Origin: Hymenobacter mucosus
GTDB lineage: Bacteria; Bacteroidota; Bacteroidia; Cytophagales; Hymenobacteraceae
Reading direction: 5' to 3'
DNA: 64,000 bases
NCBI RefSeq assembly: GCF_900188255.1
Contig: NZ_FZNS01000001.1
Coordinates: forward strand, 895,954-959,953
Position numbers and translations under genes: made by a program. Below the pieces are notes generated by a model that saw nothing but the letters and a program-made list of their open reading frames with translations, had not been told where the DNA came from and searched no databases. Shown piece by piece: positions 34,209-43,397 of the stretch (its first letter is position 1; each line of letters opens with the position of its first letter).

Positions 34209-34940
34209 ATGAAAACAGCTTCATTCTTCCTTCGCTGCTGGCTAGCACTTGCCATGCTGACCGGCTGCAATACGAACACCCAGCCGGCGACTGACCCGGC
34301 GGCTACTACCACCCCTCCCGCTGCGGCCACGCCAAGTACCCCGGCTACCCCACCGGCCATCGGCAAGCAAACCATTTTGTTTTTTGGTAACAGCATTACG
34401 GCGGGCCTAGGAGTCGATCCGGAGGAGGCCTTCCCCGCCTTAGTAGGCCAGAGGATAGATTCCGCCGGCCTGGGTTACACTATTCAGAATGCGGGCCTTA
34501 GTGGCGAGACTACGGCCGGTGGCCGCAGCCGTGTGGGCTGGGTACTGCGCCGCCCGGTAGCGGTGTTTGTGCTGGAACTCGGCGGCAACGACGGCCTACG
34601 GGGCCTCCCCCTTTCCGACACGCGCCGCAACTTGCAGGCCATCATCGACACTGTACGCCGCCGTAGCCCCCAGGCACAAATTGTGCTGGCCAGCATGCAA
34701 ATTCCGCCCAACCTGGGCGCCGACTACGCTACGCAGTTCAAGCAACTCTACGCCGACTTGGCCCGGCAGAACAAGCTTGTTCTTATTCCTTTCCTGTTGG
34801 AAGGCGTGGGCGGGGTAGCCCGCCTGAATCAGCCAGATGGCATTCACCCCACGCCTGCCGGGCACCGCTTGGTAGCTCGCACCGTTTGGGCCATCTTGCA
34901 GCCTCTGCTGCAAAAACCAGCCGCTACCCAGCAGCCATAA
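34209..34940 (+). CDS. tesA: TesA-like SGNH-fold esterase / lysophospholipase, lipoprotein
   Basis: A 243-residue GDSL/SGNH hydrolase carried on a lipoprotein signal (lipobox Cys20 in LTGC) with a Thr/Pro/Ala linker. Block I reads FFGNSITAGLG, with Asn in place of the usual Asp next to the nucleophile Ser. Block III is LGGNDGL, and block V has the catalytic Asp-His in PDGIHPTPAGH. The family includes acyl-CoA thioesterase I/arylesterase TesA. It is transcribed divergently from the ybbA-type gene across 154 bases, the same arrangement as in E. coli. Confidence 0.88.
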   Translation: MKTASFFLRCWLALAMLTGCNTNTQPATDPAATTTPPAAATPSTPATPPAIGKQTILFFGNSITAGLGVDPEEAFPALVGQRIDSAGLGYTIQNAGLSGETTAGGRSRVGWVLRRPVAVFVLELGGNDGLRGLPLSDTRRNLQAIIDTVRRRSPQAQIVLASMQIPPNLGADYATQFKQLYADLARQNKLVLIPFLLEGVGGVARLNQPDGIHPTPAGHRLVARTVWAILQPLLQKPAATQQP

Positions 34941-35388
34941 GCTGAACTATGCACCAGGGGTGGCACACACTAGGCTGATAACAGAACCGGAGCTTCACTT
35001 GCTAGCCCTGAGACAAAACCAGGAACATAGCAAAATTCTAATCTAAAAGATTCGGGCTTTTACCTCAAAATTGGGTTGTTCTTTAACCGGTGAGTTCCCA
35101 CTCACCTAACCCAGCTCTTACCTTCACCGTTGCCCACTAGTGGCTGTTTTAGGTGTGACATAAGTGTATAACCCTGTTGCCTGACGGCACTAAAAAGGCC
35201 TTCTACTACATGTAGAAGGGCTTTTTGTGTTTGCATTTGCAGTGCTTACGCCTGCATATTTGGAGAAGGCACGTTTTGAATTACGCAGTGCAGCGCTACT
35301 GCTTGCCGCTCTTCTCGCCGCTTAATACGGCCTGACGGGGCTTCACTTGTGCTACCCATTTGTTCTCTTTCCTACCAACCAAAACACC
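34941..35388. other. Intergenic region between tesA and the GH16 gene
   Basis: 448 bases with no supported ORF. It holds a small hairpin (GGTGAGT / ACTCACC at 35089-35106) and the terminator at 35192-35226. The terminator lies 250 bases after tesA, so either tesA has a long 3' end or a short non-coding transcript ends here. Confidence 0.45.
35192..35226 (+). terminator. Intrinsic terminator
   Basis: A 15-base stem with one mismatch (AAAAAGGCCTTCTAC / GTAGAAGGGCTTTTT) and a five-base loop; the right arm ends in five T. Confidence 0.8.
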
Positions 35389-36810
35389 ATGAAAAACACA
35401 TTACGCACTCTTGTGGGCGCGGCGGCTCTGCTGCTCCGTCATTCCGCAGCCGAGGCGCAAACCTACCAGCAGGTTTGGGCCGATGAGTTCAACGGCAGCA
35501 TTAGCCCCGATTGGGTATTTGAAACCGGCGGCGGCGGCTGGGGCAACAATGAGAAGCAATACTACCAGCGGGCCAATGCCACGGTAGCCAACGGCAACCT
35601 GCTCATCACGGCTAAGCGAGAAACCGTGGGCGGCATGACCTACACCTCCGCCCGCATGAAAACCCAGGGTACCCGGGAGTTTAAATACGGCAAAATAGAG
35701 GCCCGCATGAAGCTTCCGTTGGGTCAAGGGCTGTGGCCTGCCTTCTGGATGCTGGGCGCCAACATCAACACCGTCAGTTGGCCTGCCTGCGGCGAAATTG
35801 ATGTCATGGAGCACATCAACGCCGAAAACAAAGTGTACGGCACGGTACACTGGGACAGCAATGGCCACGCCGAGTACGGGGGCAATATCATTACGACACC
35901 CCAGGACTACCATGTATATACCGTGGAGTGGAACGCCAGCGCTATTCGCTGGTTTGTGGATGGCACCAAGTACCACGAAATCAATATTGCCAACGGCACC
36001 GGCAACACGGAGGAGTTTCAGCGCCCTTTCTTTCTGCTACTGAACCTGGCCGTGGCGGGCAACTGGCCCGGCCAAACCGTGGATGAAAGCAAGCTACCGG
36101 CCACCATGTACGTAGACTACGTGCGGGTATACCAGCTTACTTCCTCGCCGCCTCCTACCACCTCCAGCACAACCATTCAGGCCGAAAGCTACAGCTCAAT
36201 GAACGGAGTACAACTGGAAACCACTTCCGATACTGGTGGCGGGCAGAACGTGGCCTACATTGACCAGGGTGATTGGATGGCGTATAGCAACGTTACGTTT
36301 CCTACCTCCGGCACCTACACCATTGACTACCGCGTGGCTAGCCCATCCGGTGGTACGCTTTCTTCAGACCTGAATGCGGGCTCTATCCAGTTGGGAAATA
36401 CGACCATTCCAGCTACGGGCGGTTGGCAAAACTGGACTACGGTTTCTAAGACGGTGAGCATCAATGCGGGCACCTACAATTTCGGGGTATTCGCCCAAAC
36501 CGGCGGCTGGAACCTCAACTGGATTCGCATCACCAAAACTGCGGCCCGCACGGCCCTGGCCTCTACTGATGCTCAAGCCTCCGCTGACTTGAAGCTGTAC
36601 CCAAATCCCGCAACCGACCAGCTACGCGTGGAGGCAGCCGGCAGCCTAACGGGTAGCCACTACCAGATTTTAGATGCCAGTGGCAAGACCGTGGGCACCG
36701 GAGCACTGCAATCTTCTACCGTCAATGTATCGGCACTGAAAGCCGGCATGTACTTGTTGCAAATTCAAACCAGCAAGGGCGAAATACTAACGCGCCGCTT
36801 TAGCAAGTAG
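35389..36810 (+). CDS. Secreted GH16 beta-glucanase with CBM6-like and T9SS sorting domains
   Basis: A 473-residue exported enzyme. After a signal peptide comes a GH16 domain (about 25-262) with the catalytic ExDxxE motif in CGEIDVMEHIN, as in laminarinases and licheninases. A beta-sandwich carbohydrate-binding module of the CBM6 type follows (about 273-397, with IQAESYSSMNGV and VAYIDQGDWMAYSNV). The end (about 410-473, LKLYPNPATDQL to LTRRFSK) is a type A sorting domain for the type IX secretion system, so the enzyme is probably released or attached at the cell surface. The start at 35389 begins the signal peptide. Confidence 0.93.
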   Translation: MKNTLRTLVGAAALLLRHSAAEAQTYQQVWADEFNGSISPDWVFETGGGGWGNNEKQYYQRANATVANGNLLITAKRETVGGMTYTSARMKTQGTREFKYGKIEARMKLPLGQGLWPAFWMLGANINTVSWPACGEIDVMEHINAENKVYGTVHWDSNGHAEYGGNIITTPQDYHVYTVEWNASAIRWFVDGTKYHEINIANGTGNTEEFQRPFFLLLNLAVAGNWPGQTVDESKLPATMYVDYVRVYQLTSSPPPTTSSTTIQAESYSSMNGVQLETTSDTGGGQNVAYIDQGDWMAYSNVTFPTSGTYTIDYRVASPSGGTLSSDLNAGSIQLGNTTIPATGGWQNWTTVSKTVSINAGTYNFGVFAQTGGWNLNWIRITKTAARTALASTDAQASADLKLYPNPATDQLRVEAAGSLTGSHYQILDASGKTVGTGALQSSTVNVSALKAGMYLLQIQTSKGEILTRRFSK

Positions 36811-36990
36811 GCCGTCCTGAGCAGGAAATTATTGCTCTACCCGGGGGTAAAGAGTGCCTTTGCTACTTCGATGGGCAGAGCTATTCTTTACCCCCTAGTA
36901 GTTTGATAAGGGCATGAAAACCCTACGCTTATGCAAGGCCGCTACGGGAAAATTTTGCCTGAGCCGCTGGTCTTTGCCACGAAAACGCTT

Positions 36991-36996
36991 TACTTG
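36991..36996 (+). promoter_or_regulatory. -7-like element upstream of a possible small gene
   Basis: TTACTTG followed by CGGCCGC, with TTTG at 36973-36976 upstream at shorter than usual spacing. It precedes the small ORF at 37051 by 54 bases and a strong terminator by about 250. Confidence 0.4.
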
Positions 36997-37050
36997 CGGC
37001 CGCAAATGGATGCCGCCGCCTCGTTTGGCACCGGTCCATTGCCCGAACAT

Positions 37051-37209
37051 ATGACTCTTGCTACTACCGTATGTACCTCTCGCCTAGCGCTGGCTGTTGC
37101 CAGCCCAGTAGGCGTGTGCGTACTGGTAAGCAAGGGTAGCAAGCACATGGCGGGCTCGTCCGCGGGCCTGCTGATGGTCAAGAAATCGAAGAAACGTAAC
37201 CCGATCTGA
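37051..37209 (+). CDS. Possible 52-residue small protein (or non-coding transcript)
   Basis: A 52-residue reading frame: a mixed hydrophobic N-terminal half (RLALAVASPVGVCVLV) and a basic end (VKKSKKRNPI). It lies between a -7-like element and a strong terminator 37 bases after the stop, so this stretch is probably transcribed as its own unit. I recognise no family. Upstream in-frame ATGs at 36931 and 37006 exist, but lie before or too close to the promoter-like site. A small RNA is an equal possibility. Confidence 0.38.
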   Translation: MTLATTVCTSRLALAVASPVGVCVLVSKGSKHMAGSSAGLLMVKKSKKRNPI

Positions 37210-37246
37210 CCGTCGCACCTGTTCGTCGTACCCGAATCTGAATGTA

Positions 37247-37281
37247 AGCGCCGGTCCTCCCAGGATCGGCGCTTTTTTTTT
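37247..37281 (+). terminator. Strong intrinsic terminator
   Basis: Stem of 13 pairs (37246-37258 with 37262-37274, one G-U), a three-base loop and a run of nine T. The direction is plus, so it ends whatever is transcribed from the 36991 region, upstream of lysC. Confidence 0.9.
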
Positions 37282-37351
37282 ACCCTTACTTGCTTTCGCC
37301 CGCAACCTCTTGGGCTTTTCACCGCCACTTACCTCCCGTTTTTCACCGTTT

Positions 37352-38674
37352 ATGAAAGTTTTAAAGTTTGGCGGCACGTCCGTCGGGTCGGCGCAACGCA
37401 TGCGCGAAGTAGCAGAGCTGATTCATGCCCCGCAGGAGCGCCGCATTGTGGTACTTTCGGCTATGTCGGGCACTACCAATGCGTTGGTGGAAATTGGCCG
37501 CCTGCTGTACGCCGGCGACACCGCTGCGGCCACGGCCAGCATTGAAGCCCTGCGCCAGCGCTACCACCAGGTAGCCAGCGAGCTGCTCCCCGACCCGGCC
37601 GTAGCCACGGAAGCCATTCAAGACCTCGATCAGCGGTTTGAAGCAGTGCGGGAACTGACGCACGCGCCGCTTTCTGCCGATGGGGAACGGGTAATTCTAG
37701 CCCAGGGTGAGCTGCTCAGCACCCTGCTCTTCCACCGCTACTACACCCGCGTGCTGGGCCGGTCGGCGGTGCTACTGCCAGCGCTGGACTTTATGCGCCT
37801 CGACCAAGACGAGGAGCCGGATGCGGCTTTCATTCGGGAACACCTGGCTACTACGCTGGCTCCGCATGCTGCGCAGTCGCTATTTATTACCCAGGGCTAT
37901 ATCTGCCGCAGTGCCCAAGGCCACATCGACAACCTAAAGCGCGGGGGTTCTGACTATTCGGCTTCCCTGATTGGGGCTGCTGCCGATGCTTCCGAAATCC
38001 AGATCTGGACGGACATTGACGGCTTGCACAACAATGACCCGCGCGTAGTGGAGGGCACCTACCCCATCCGGGAGCTGTCGTTCGACGAGGCCGCGGAGTT
38101 AGCCTACTTCGGGGCTAAGATTCTACACCCCAGTTCGGTGCTCCCCGCCCGCCAGCACGGCATTCCAGTGCGCCTGCTCAACACCATGCAGCCCGACGCA
38201 CCCGGCACCCTTATTTCGGCTAAAACTGGCGCCGAAGCCATCAAGGCCGTTGCGGCGAAAGACGGTATTACGGCCATCAACGTGAAGTCGAGCCGTATGC
38301 TACTGGCCCACGGTTTCCTGCGCACCCTATTTGAGGTGTTTGAGCGGTACCGTACGTCCATCGACATGATTACAACTTCGGAAGTAGCCGTATCGCTTAC
38401 TATCGACGATGCTACCCGCCTACCCCAGATTTTGGAGGAGCTACGCCGCTTCGGCACGGTGGAGGTAGACGAAAACCAGAGCATTATCTGCCTGGTGGGC
38501 AACCTGGAGCACGACGCCCACGGAGCCGCTAACCAAGCGTTTGCCGCCCTGCGCGACATTCCAGTGCGCATGATTAGCTACGGTGGCTCGCCTAACAACA
38601 TCAGTATTCTGGTGCACACCAACGATAAAATGAGTGCCCTCAAGGCCCTCAATGCTGGCTTGTTTCAGCGGTAG
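37352..38674 (+). CDS. lysC: Aspartate kinase, lysine-branch type
   Basis: A 440-residue monofunctional aspartokinase, first enzyme of the aspartate family pathway. The N-terminus KVLKFGGTSVGS (2-13) is the ATP/aspartate signature. GGSDYSASLIGAAADASEIQIWTDIDG and the TDPR-like NNDPRVV block follow. The C-terminal part holds two ACT regulatory modules (about 300-440), so feedback inhibition, probably by lysine, is expected. The start at 37352 puts the kinase motif at the N-terminus. lysA follows 88 bases downstream. Confidence 0.93.
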   Translation: MKVLKFGGTSVGSAQRMREVAELIHAPQERRIVVLSAMSGTTNALVEIGRLLYAGDTAAATASIEALRQRYHQVASELLPDPAVATEAIQDLDQRFEAVRELTHAPLSADGERVILAQGELLSTLLFHRYYTRVLGRSAVLLPALDFMRLDQDEEPDAAFIREHLATTLAPHAAQSLFITQGYICRSAQGHIDNLKRGGSDYSASLIGAAADASEIQIWTDIDGLHNNDPRVVEGTYPIRELSFDEAAELAYFGAKILHPSSVLPARQHGIPVRLLNTMQPDAPGTLISAKTGAEAIKAVAAKDGITAINVKSSRMLLAHGFLRTLFEVFERYRTSIDMITTSEVAVSLTIDDATRLPQILEELRRFGTVEVDENQSIICLVGNLEHDAHGAANQAFAALRDIPVRMISYGGSPNNISILVHTNDKMSALKALNAGLFQR

Positions 38675-38762
38675 TCCCATAGTATTCACTTCCAACCCCG
38701 CCTCACGTTGTGCGCAGGGCAGCTAGCGTGCTAGCGTTTGTTTTCGTCACCCGACTGTTGTC

Positions 38763-39905
38763 ATGACTTTTCAACTTCCTGGGCAGCTGGCAACCCAGCC
38801 TACCCCTTTTTACTACTACGACCTTGCCCTGCTAGATCAGACCCTGACGGCTTTGCAAGCGGCCGCCCAACCGGGCAATTTTCAGGTGCACTACGCCCTG
38901 AAAGCAAATTTCAACCTGCCTATTTTGGCCCGCATCAAAGCCCACGGCCTGGGGGCCGACTGCGTGAGTGGTGGGGAAGTGCAACGCGCGTTGGAAGCGG
39001 GGTTCGCGCCCGACCACATCGTGTTTGCGGGGGTTGGCAAGTCTGATGCAGAAATCAACCTGGCCCTGGCCGCTGACATCTTCTGCTTTAATGCCGAATC
39101 GGTGCCGGAGTTGCAAGTGCTAAACGAACTAGCGGGGGGCCAGGGCCGCCGGGCGCGCGTGGCCCTGCGCATCAACCCTAACGTGGATGCGCATACCCAC
39201 CCCCACATTACCACGGGTCTGGATGCCAATAAGTTCGGCATCAGCCTGCAAGACCTGGCCGGTGTGGTAGATAGCCTGGATAGCTTGCCGCACCTTGAGC
39301 TGGTAGGCCTGCACGCCCACATTGGCTCGCAGATTACGGAGCTGCACGTGTTTGCGGAGTTGAGCGCCAAGCTCAATGAATTGCAGAGCTGGCTGGAAGG
39401 CCGTGGCCACCAGCTACCCCACCTCAATGTGGGCGGCGGCCTGGGCATCAACTACCAAGACCCCGATGCGCAGCCCATCCCCGATTTTGCCGCCTACTTT
39501 GGCATGTTTACGCAGCACCTAGCTCGTCGCCCAGGCCAGCAGGTGCACGTGGAGTTGGGCCGGGCGGTGGTAGCGCAGTGCGGCACCTTGGTAAGCCGGG
39601 TGCTTTACGTGAAAGAAAGCCAGCAAGTGCGGTTCGCCATTCTTGATGCGGGCATGACGGAGCTGATTCGCCCGGCACTGTACGGTAGTCACCACCACAT
39701 CCAGAACCTAAGCAGCCAGGGCGTGGCGCTACCCTACGATATCGTAGGTCCTATTTGTGAGTCGTCGGATACGTTTGCTAAGGGCACTCTCCTACCCGAA
39801 ACCAAGCGTGGCGACCTGATTGCTATTCGTTCGGCTGGGGCCTACGGCGAGGTAATGTCTTCGGGCTACAATCTGCGGGAAAAGGCCGCTGCGGTCTACC
39901 AATAG
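38763..39905 (+). CDS. lysA: Diaminopimelate decarboxylase
   Basis: A 380-residue PLP enzyme of fold III, last step of lysine synthesis. The PLP lysine is in HYALKANFN (about residue 48). Other family points are HAHIGSQ, NVGGGLGINY, the PLP phosphate-binding glycine loop, and CESSDTFAKG near 330, which contributes a catalytic Cys from the partner subunit. The protein is slightly shorter than the usual 410-420. It pairs functionally with lysC, the adjacent upstream gene, so this is a small lysine gene cluster. Confidence 0.93.
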   Translation: MTFQLPGQLATQPTPFYYYDLALLDQTLTALQAAAQPGNFQVHYALKANFNLPILARIKAHGLGADCVSGGEVQRALEAGFAPDHIVFAGVGKSDAEINLALAADIFCFNAESVPELQVLNELAGGQGRRARVALRINPNVDAHTHPHITTGLDANKFGISLQDLAGVVDSLDSLPHLELVGLHAHIGSQITELHVFAELSAKLNELQSWLEGRGHQLPHLNVGGGLGINYQDPDAQPIPDFAAYFGMFTQHLARRPGQQVHVELGRAVVAQCGTLVSRVLYVKESQQVRFAILDAGMTELIRPALYGSHHHIQNLSSQGVALPYDIVGPICESSDTFAKGTLLPETKRGDLIAIRSAGAYGEVMSSGYNLREKAAAVYQ

Positions 39906-39926
39906 CCGTTTCTGAGAATTAACAAT

Positions 39927-39959
39927 AAAAAAGGCTAGGCGTATTGCCTGGCCTTTTTT
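39927..39959. terminator. Bidirectional intrinsic terminator
   Basis: A 14-base stem (AAAAAAGGCTAGGC / GCCTGGCCTTTTTT, one G-U) with a five-base loop, flanked by A- and T-runs. It separates lysA from the convergent glycosyltransferase gene. Confidence 0.88.
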
Positions 39960-39974
39960 GTGCTAGGGGTACGG

Positions 39975-41615
39975 CTACCACCAAACCGTCCACTTTCCTA
40001 ATTTCTGCTGCTGGCTGAAGTAGCGCAGCATCCACTGGCGTTCCGGGCGCAGTTCGCCCTTCACGAGCAACACGGGGTGTTGTAGCAGCAAGCTACCGAG
40101 GTAAGGCTCCTGCCGGGCGTCTTGCAGGTAAATCAGGTTCCGGCGCCAGGTGTCATTGCGCTCAAACTGGGTTTCCCGCTGCAGGCTAGAGTTACCGTCG
40201 TGCAAAGAAACGGGTAGCTTCTCCAGCTCGAAGGCCAAGGATGGCAGCAACTCGTTGTACACCAGCACTTGGCGGGTTTGCAGTTGCTTAGCGCGGATGA
40301 ACTCGGCTAGTGGCCTGCTGCCGTTGAATGCCAGCTCATTTTGCTGCATAATGGGCTTGGCCGTGAGCAGCAATGTCACTGTAAACACCACCGTGGCGAC
40401 CAACAGGCGGGGCGCAATGCGCACTTGGTTCCAGAGCGTGAGTAGCAACACCAGTACCAGCACTCCGGCGGCGGGCCACACCGTTGTAATGGGCTTGACC
40501 TCAAAGCCCAGGTCAACTACCGTAGTGAAGATGGGCAGCACGCAAAGTAAGCCGAGCAGCAACCCGTAAAAGGCCACAATGCCCACGTACCACCGATGCA
40601 GTGCGGCTTCGGTGCAGCGCCCCAGGTAGTACACCGTGAGCAGCACTACCCCAGGAAATATGGGCAGCACGTACAGCAAGAGCTTGGATTTGGACAGTGA
40701 AAAGAACAGCAGCGGCACCAGCACCCAGAAAATCAGCACATTTTGCCACGGCCGAGGCACCGTACTCCAAGGCGTTTTGATGGCCCGTACAACCAGCGCT
40801 ATGGCCCAGGGCAAGCTAGTAGCGGGAGCCAGCACGAGGTAAAACCACCAGGGCTTAGCTCGGTTGAAGGTGGCGGCGTTGGCAAAGCGCTCCACGGTGT
40901 GCTCAAACAAGAAATAGCGCAGAAAGGCCGAGTTTTCGGCTACTAGGTAGCTATACCAGCTGAGGCCTACCACCAGAAATAACCCCAGGCCCAGCCAATG
41001 ATGCCCCGTAAAAGGCCGCCTGATTTGCCCCTGTTTGAAGTAGTGCCCAACTACTGCCATCAGGGGCAACACAAAGCCTACGGGGCCTTTGGTGAGGAAA
41101 GCTAGCCCCAGCCCTACCCAAAACAGGTATAGCCACCGGGCCCCGCCTCCCGCGTAGTAGCGCAGAATACCGTACGCAGCGGCCAACTCTAGCGTGGCCA
41201 AGTAAGCGTCGGTGGTGACGTTGAGGGCCGAGATAAGCACCACTGGCAGCGTGCCATAGATAACGGCCGCGGCCAGCGCCCGGGCCCGGTCTTGCTGAAA
41301 TAGCAGCAGCCCAAGCCCATACATGAGCACTACTTGCAGCAGCACGGCCAACACGGGCAGCAAGCGTACGCCCAAGGTAGTTTTGCCGAACAGGCCCAGA
41401 CCAGCCGCAGTAAGCCAATACGTGAGTGGGGGCTTGTGGAAGTGATAGATGCCTAGCAAGCGGGGGTGCAGCCAGTCCTGGCCGACTAGCATCTCACGCC
41501 CAATTTCCGAGTAGCGGGCCTCACTGCTTTCCAGCGGACCCCAGCTACCTAAGTTTAGCAAAAATGCCGCGCTCAATCCTAGAAGAAAAAGCCAGAGCCA
41601 GCGGCGGGAAGTCAT
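39975..41615 (-). CDS. Glycosyltransferase family 39-type (ArnT/PMT-like) membrane protein
   Basis: A 546-residue polytopic membrane protein of the GT-C fold. After TM1 comes a periplasmic loop with LESSEARYSEIGREML (the acidic DE/EAR motif near residues 30-45 that binds the lipid-phosphate sugar), then HFHKPPLTYW, the signature shared with ArnT and protein mannosyltransferases. About 11 to 12 hydrophobic segments and a soluble C-terminal domain follow. It likely transfers a sugar from a polyprenyl phosphate donor to lipid A or a protein. The ATG at 41615 is used; 41627 is also possible. Confidence 0.88.
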   Translation of the reverse strand: MTSRRWLWLFLLGLSAAFLLNLGSWGPLESSEARYSEIGREMLVGQDWLHPRLLGIYHFHKPPLTYWLTAAGLGLFGKTTLGVRLLPVLAVLLQVVLMYGLGLLLFQQDRARALAAAVIYGTLPVVLISALNVTTDAYLATLELAAAYGILRYYAGGGARWLYLFWVGLGLAFLTKGPVGFVLPLMAVVGHYFKQGQIRRPFTGHHWLGLGLFLVVGLSWYSYLVAENSAFLRYFLFEHTVERFANAATFNRAKPWWFYLVLAPATSLPWAIALVVRAIKTPWSTVPRPWQNVLIFWVLVPLLFFSLSKSKLLLYVLPIFPGVVLLTVYYLGRCTEAALHRWYVGIVAFYGLLLGLLCVLPIFTTVVDLGFEVKPITTVWPAAGVLVLVLLLTLWNQVRIAPRLLVATVVFTVTLLLTAKPIMQQNELAFNGSRPLAEFIRAKQLQTRQVLVYNELLPSLAFELEKLPVSLHDGNSSLQRETQFERNDTWRRNLIYLQDARQEPYLGSLLLQHPVLLVKGELRPERQWMLRYFSQQQKLGKWTVWW

Positions 41616-41885
41616 GGGAAAAGGCATAAGGGGCAGCGCAGCTAGCAGGGTGAAACGGGGAGCAAAGTTAGCCACAAAGCTAGGCCGAAGTAAGGTTTGG
41701 CCCAGGTAGGGTGCCGGAATAGCGGCACCTAGTCTCTTAGGAGCACGGCTGAGCCTAGGCATGCTGCGTAGGTCAGGCACTACCCCTCGCTTAAGGCCGC
41801 ACTACACAACTCAAAACTTACTCATAGTCAGCAACTAACCTGGCACTCACTGGTTACATGTGGCGTACCCACCTCGTCTGCTGCC

Positions 41886-43376
41886 ATGAAAATTCTCCTT
41901 ACCGGCGCCACTGGCTATATCGGTCAGCGCCTGCTGCCACTACTGGTAGAAATGGGTCACGAGGTGGTGTGCCTCGTGCGCGACCCGCGCCGCTTCGAGC
42001 TGCCTGCTGCTCTGGTTTCTCGCGTAACCGTAGCCGCCGGCGACCTGCTCAAGCCCGATTCGTTGGCCGCCCTACCGCTCGACATTGAGGCGGCGTACTA
42101 TTTGGTGCACTCCATGAGTGGGCACGACAAGAACTTCTACCGCTCGGAGCAGGAATCGGCCCGGCACTTTACTACCTACCTCAACCGCACTACTGCCCGC
42201 CAAGTCATCTACCTATCGGGCATTGCCAACGACCGGGCCCTGAGCACCCACCTTCGCTCCCGCCGGGCAGTAGAGGCTGTGCTGGAAGAAGCCGAAACGG
42301 CGGCCCTCACGGTACTGCGCGCCAGCATCATCATTGGGTCGGGGTCGGCTTCCTTTGAGATTATCCGCGACCTAGTGGAAAAGTTGCCCGTGATGGTGAC
42401 ACCGCGCTGGCTGAACTCGCGCTGCCAACCCATCGGCATCCGCGACGTGATGCACTACCTCACGGCCGTGCTGGACAACCCGGCTGCGCTGGGCTGTTCC
42501 TTTGATGTTGGTGGCCCTGATGTGCTTACCTACCGCCAGATGCTGCTGCAACTAGCCGCTGTGCGGGGCTACCGCCGCTACATTGTGACGGTGCCAGTGC
42601 TCACGCCCCGCCTGTCGTCGTGGTGGCTGTATTTGGTTACCAGCACCACCTTTTCCTTGGCCCAAAGCCTAGTGGAAAGCCTGCGCAACGACACGGTAAT
42701 GAACCCTACCCGCAGTATTGCCGCAGTGGTGCCGCACGCGTGCATGGGCTACCAGGCCGCCGTGGAACTGGCGTTTCAGCGCATTGAGCAGAACGAAGTG
42801 CTCAGCAGTTGGAGCGACGCTCTGAGTAGTGGCGTGATGCCCCGCAACTACATGGACCACATCCAGATTCCGCAGTACGGCTTGCTCACCGACCGCCAAA
42901 CCCTGCGCTTTACCCGCCCCCTCCAGGAGGTGCTGCAAAATGTGTGGAGCATTGGGGGCGAGCGGGGCTGGTACAAGGTAGACTGGCTGTGGCGGGTGCG
43001 CGGCCTACTTGATAAGCTGGTGGGCGGCCCGGGGTTGCGGCGGGGGCGCCGCTCTCCTACCCGCCTCCGGGCCGGCGACCCGCTCGACTTCTGGCGCGTA
43101 CTCGTTGCCGACCGCACGAGTCGCCGCCTACTGCTCTACGCCGAGATGAAACTCCCCGGTGAAGCGTGGCTACAGTTCCGCATTCTCGACAATCCCGACG
43201 GCTCTCACACCCTGGAGCAGTTGGCGGCCTTTCGTCCGCAGGGGGTAGCGGGGCGGCTGTACTGGTACTCGCTGGTACCGTTTCACTTCATCATCTTCCG
43301 GGGCATGATTGAGAACATCGTGCAATACGCCGCTCCCTCTTCAAAGCAACTTGCTTTGCAAGCTGCCAGGGCGTAG
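41886..43376 (+). CDS. SDR-family NAD(P)-binding protein with DUF2867 domain
   Basis: A 496-residue two-part protein. Residues 1-290 form an atypical short-chain dehydrogenase: the dinucleotide loop TGATGYIGQRL (7-17), AAYYLVHSM and an NmrA-like VIYLSGI strand. Residues from about 310 form a DUF2867 domain, ending in the segment RLYWYSLVPFHFIIFRGMI. This fusion is a known architecture in Bacteroidota and other groups; its substrate is unknown. It ends convergently with the aldehyde dehydrogenase, with a hairpin between them. Confidence 0.85.
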   Translation: MKILLTGATGYIGQRLLPLLVEMGHEVVCLVRDPRRFELPAALVSRVTVAAGDLLKPDSLAALPLDIEAAYYLVHSMSGHDKNFYRSEQESARHFTTYLNRTTARQVIYLSGIANDRALSTHLRSRRAVEAVLEEAETAALTVLRASIIIGSGSASFEIIRDLVEKLPVMVTPRWLNSRCQPIGIRDVMHYLTAVLDNPAALGCSFDVGGPDVLTYRQMLLQLAAVRGYRRYIVTVPVLTPRLSSWWLYLVTSTTFSLAQSLVESLRNDTVMNPTRSIAAVVPHACMGYQAAVELAFQRIEQNEVLSSWSDALSSGVMPRNYMDHIQIPQYGLLTDRQTLRFTRPLQEVLQNVWSIGGERGWYKVDWLWRVRGLLDKLVGGPGLRRGRRSPTRLRAGDPLDFWRVLVADRTSRRLLLYAEMKLPGEAWLQFRILDNPDGSHTLEQLAAFRPQGVAGRLYWYSLVPFHFIIFRGMIENIVQYAAPSSKQLALQAARA

Positions 43377-43397
43377 GCAAAGTGAAATGCTACTACA

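Noticed and set aside
37282..37351. Lysine riboswitch or attenuator before lysC
   Set aside because: The space between the upstream terminator and the ATG is about 70 bases, far too short for a lysine riboswitch.
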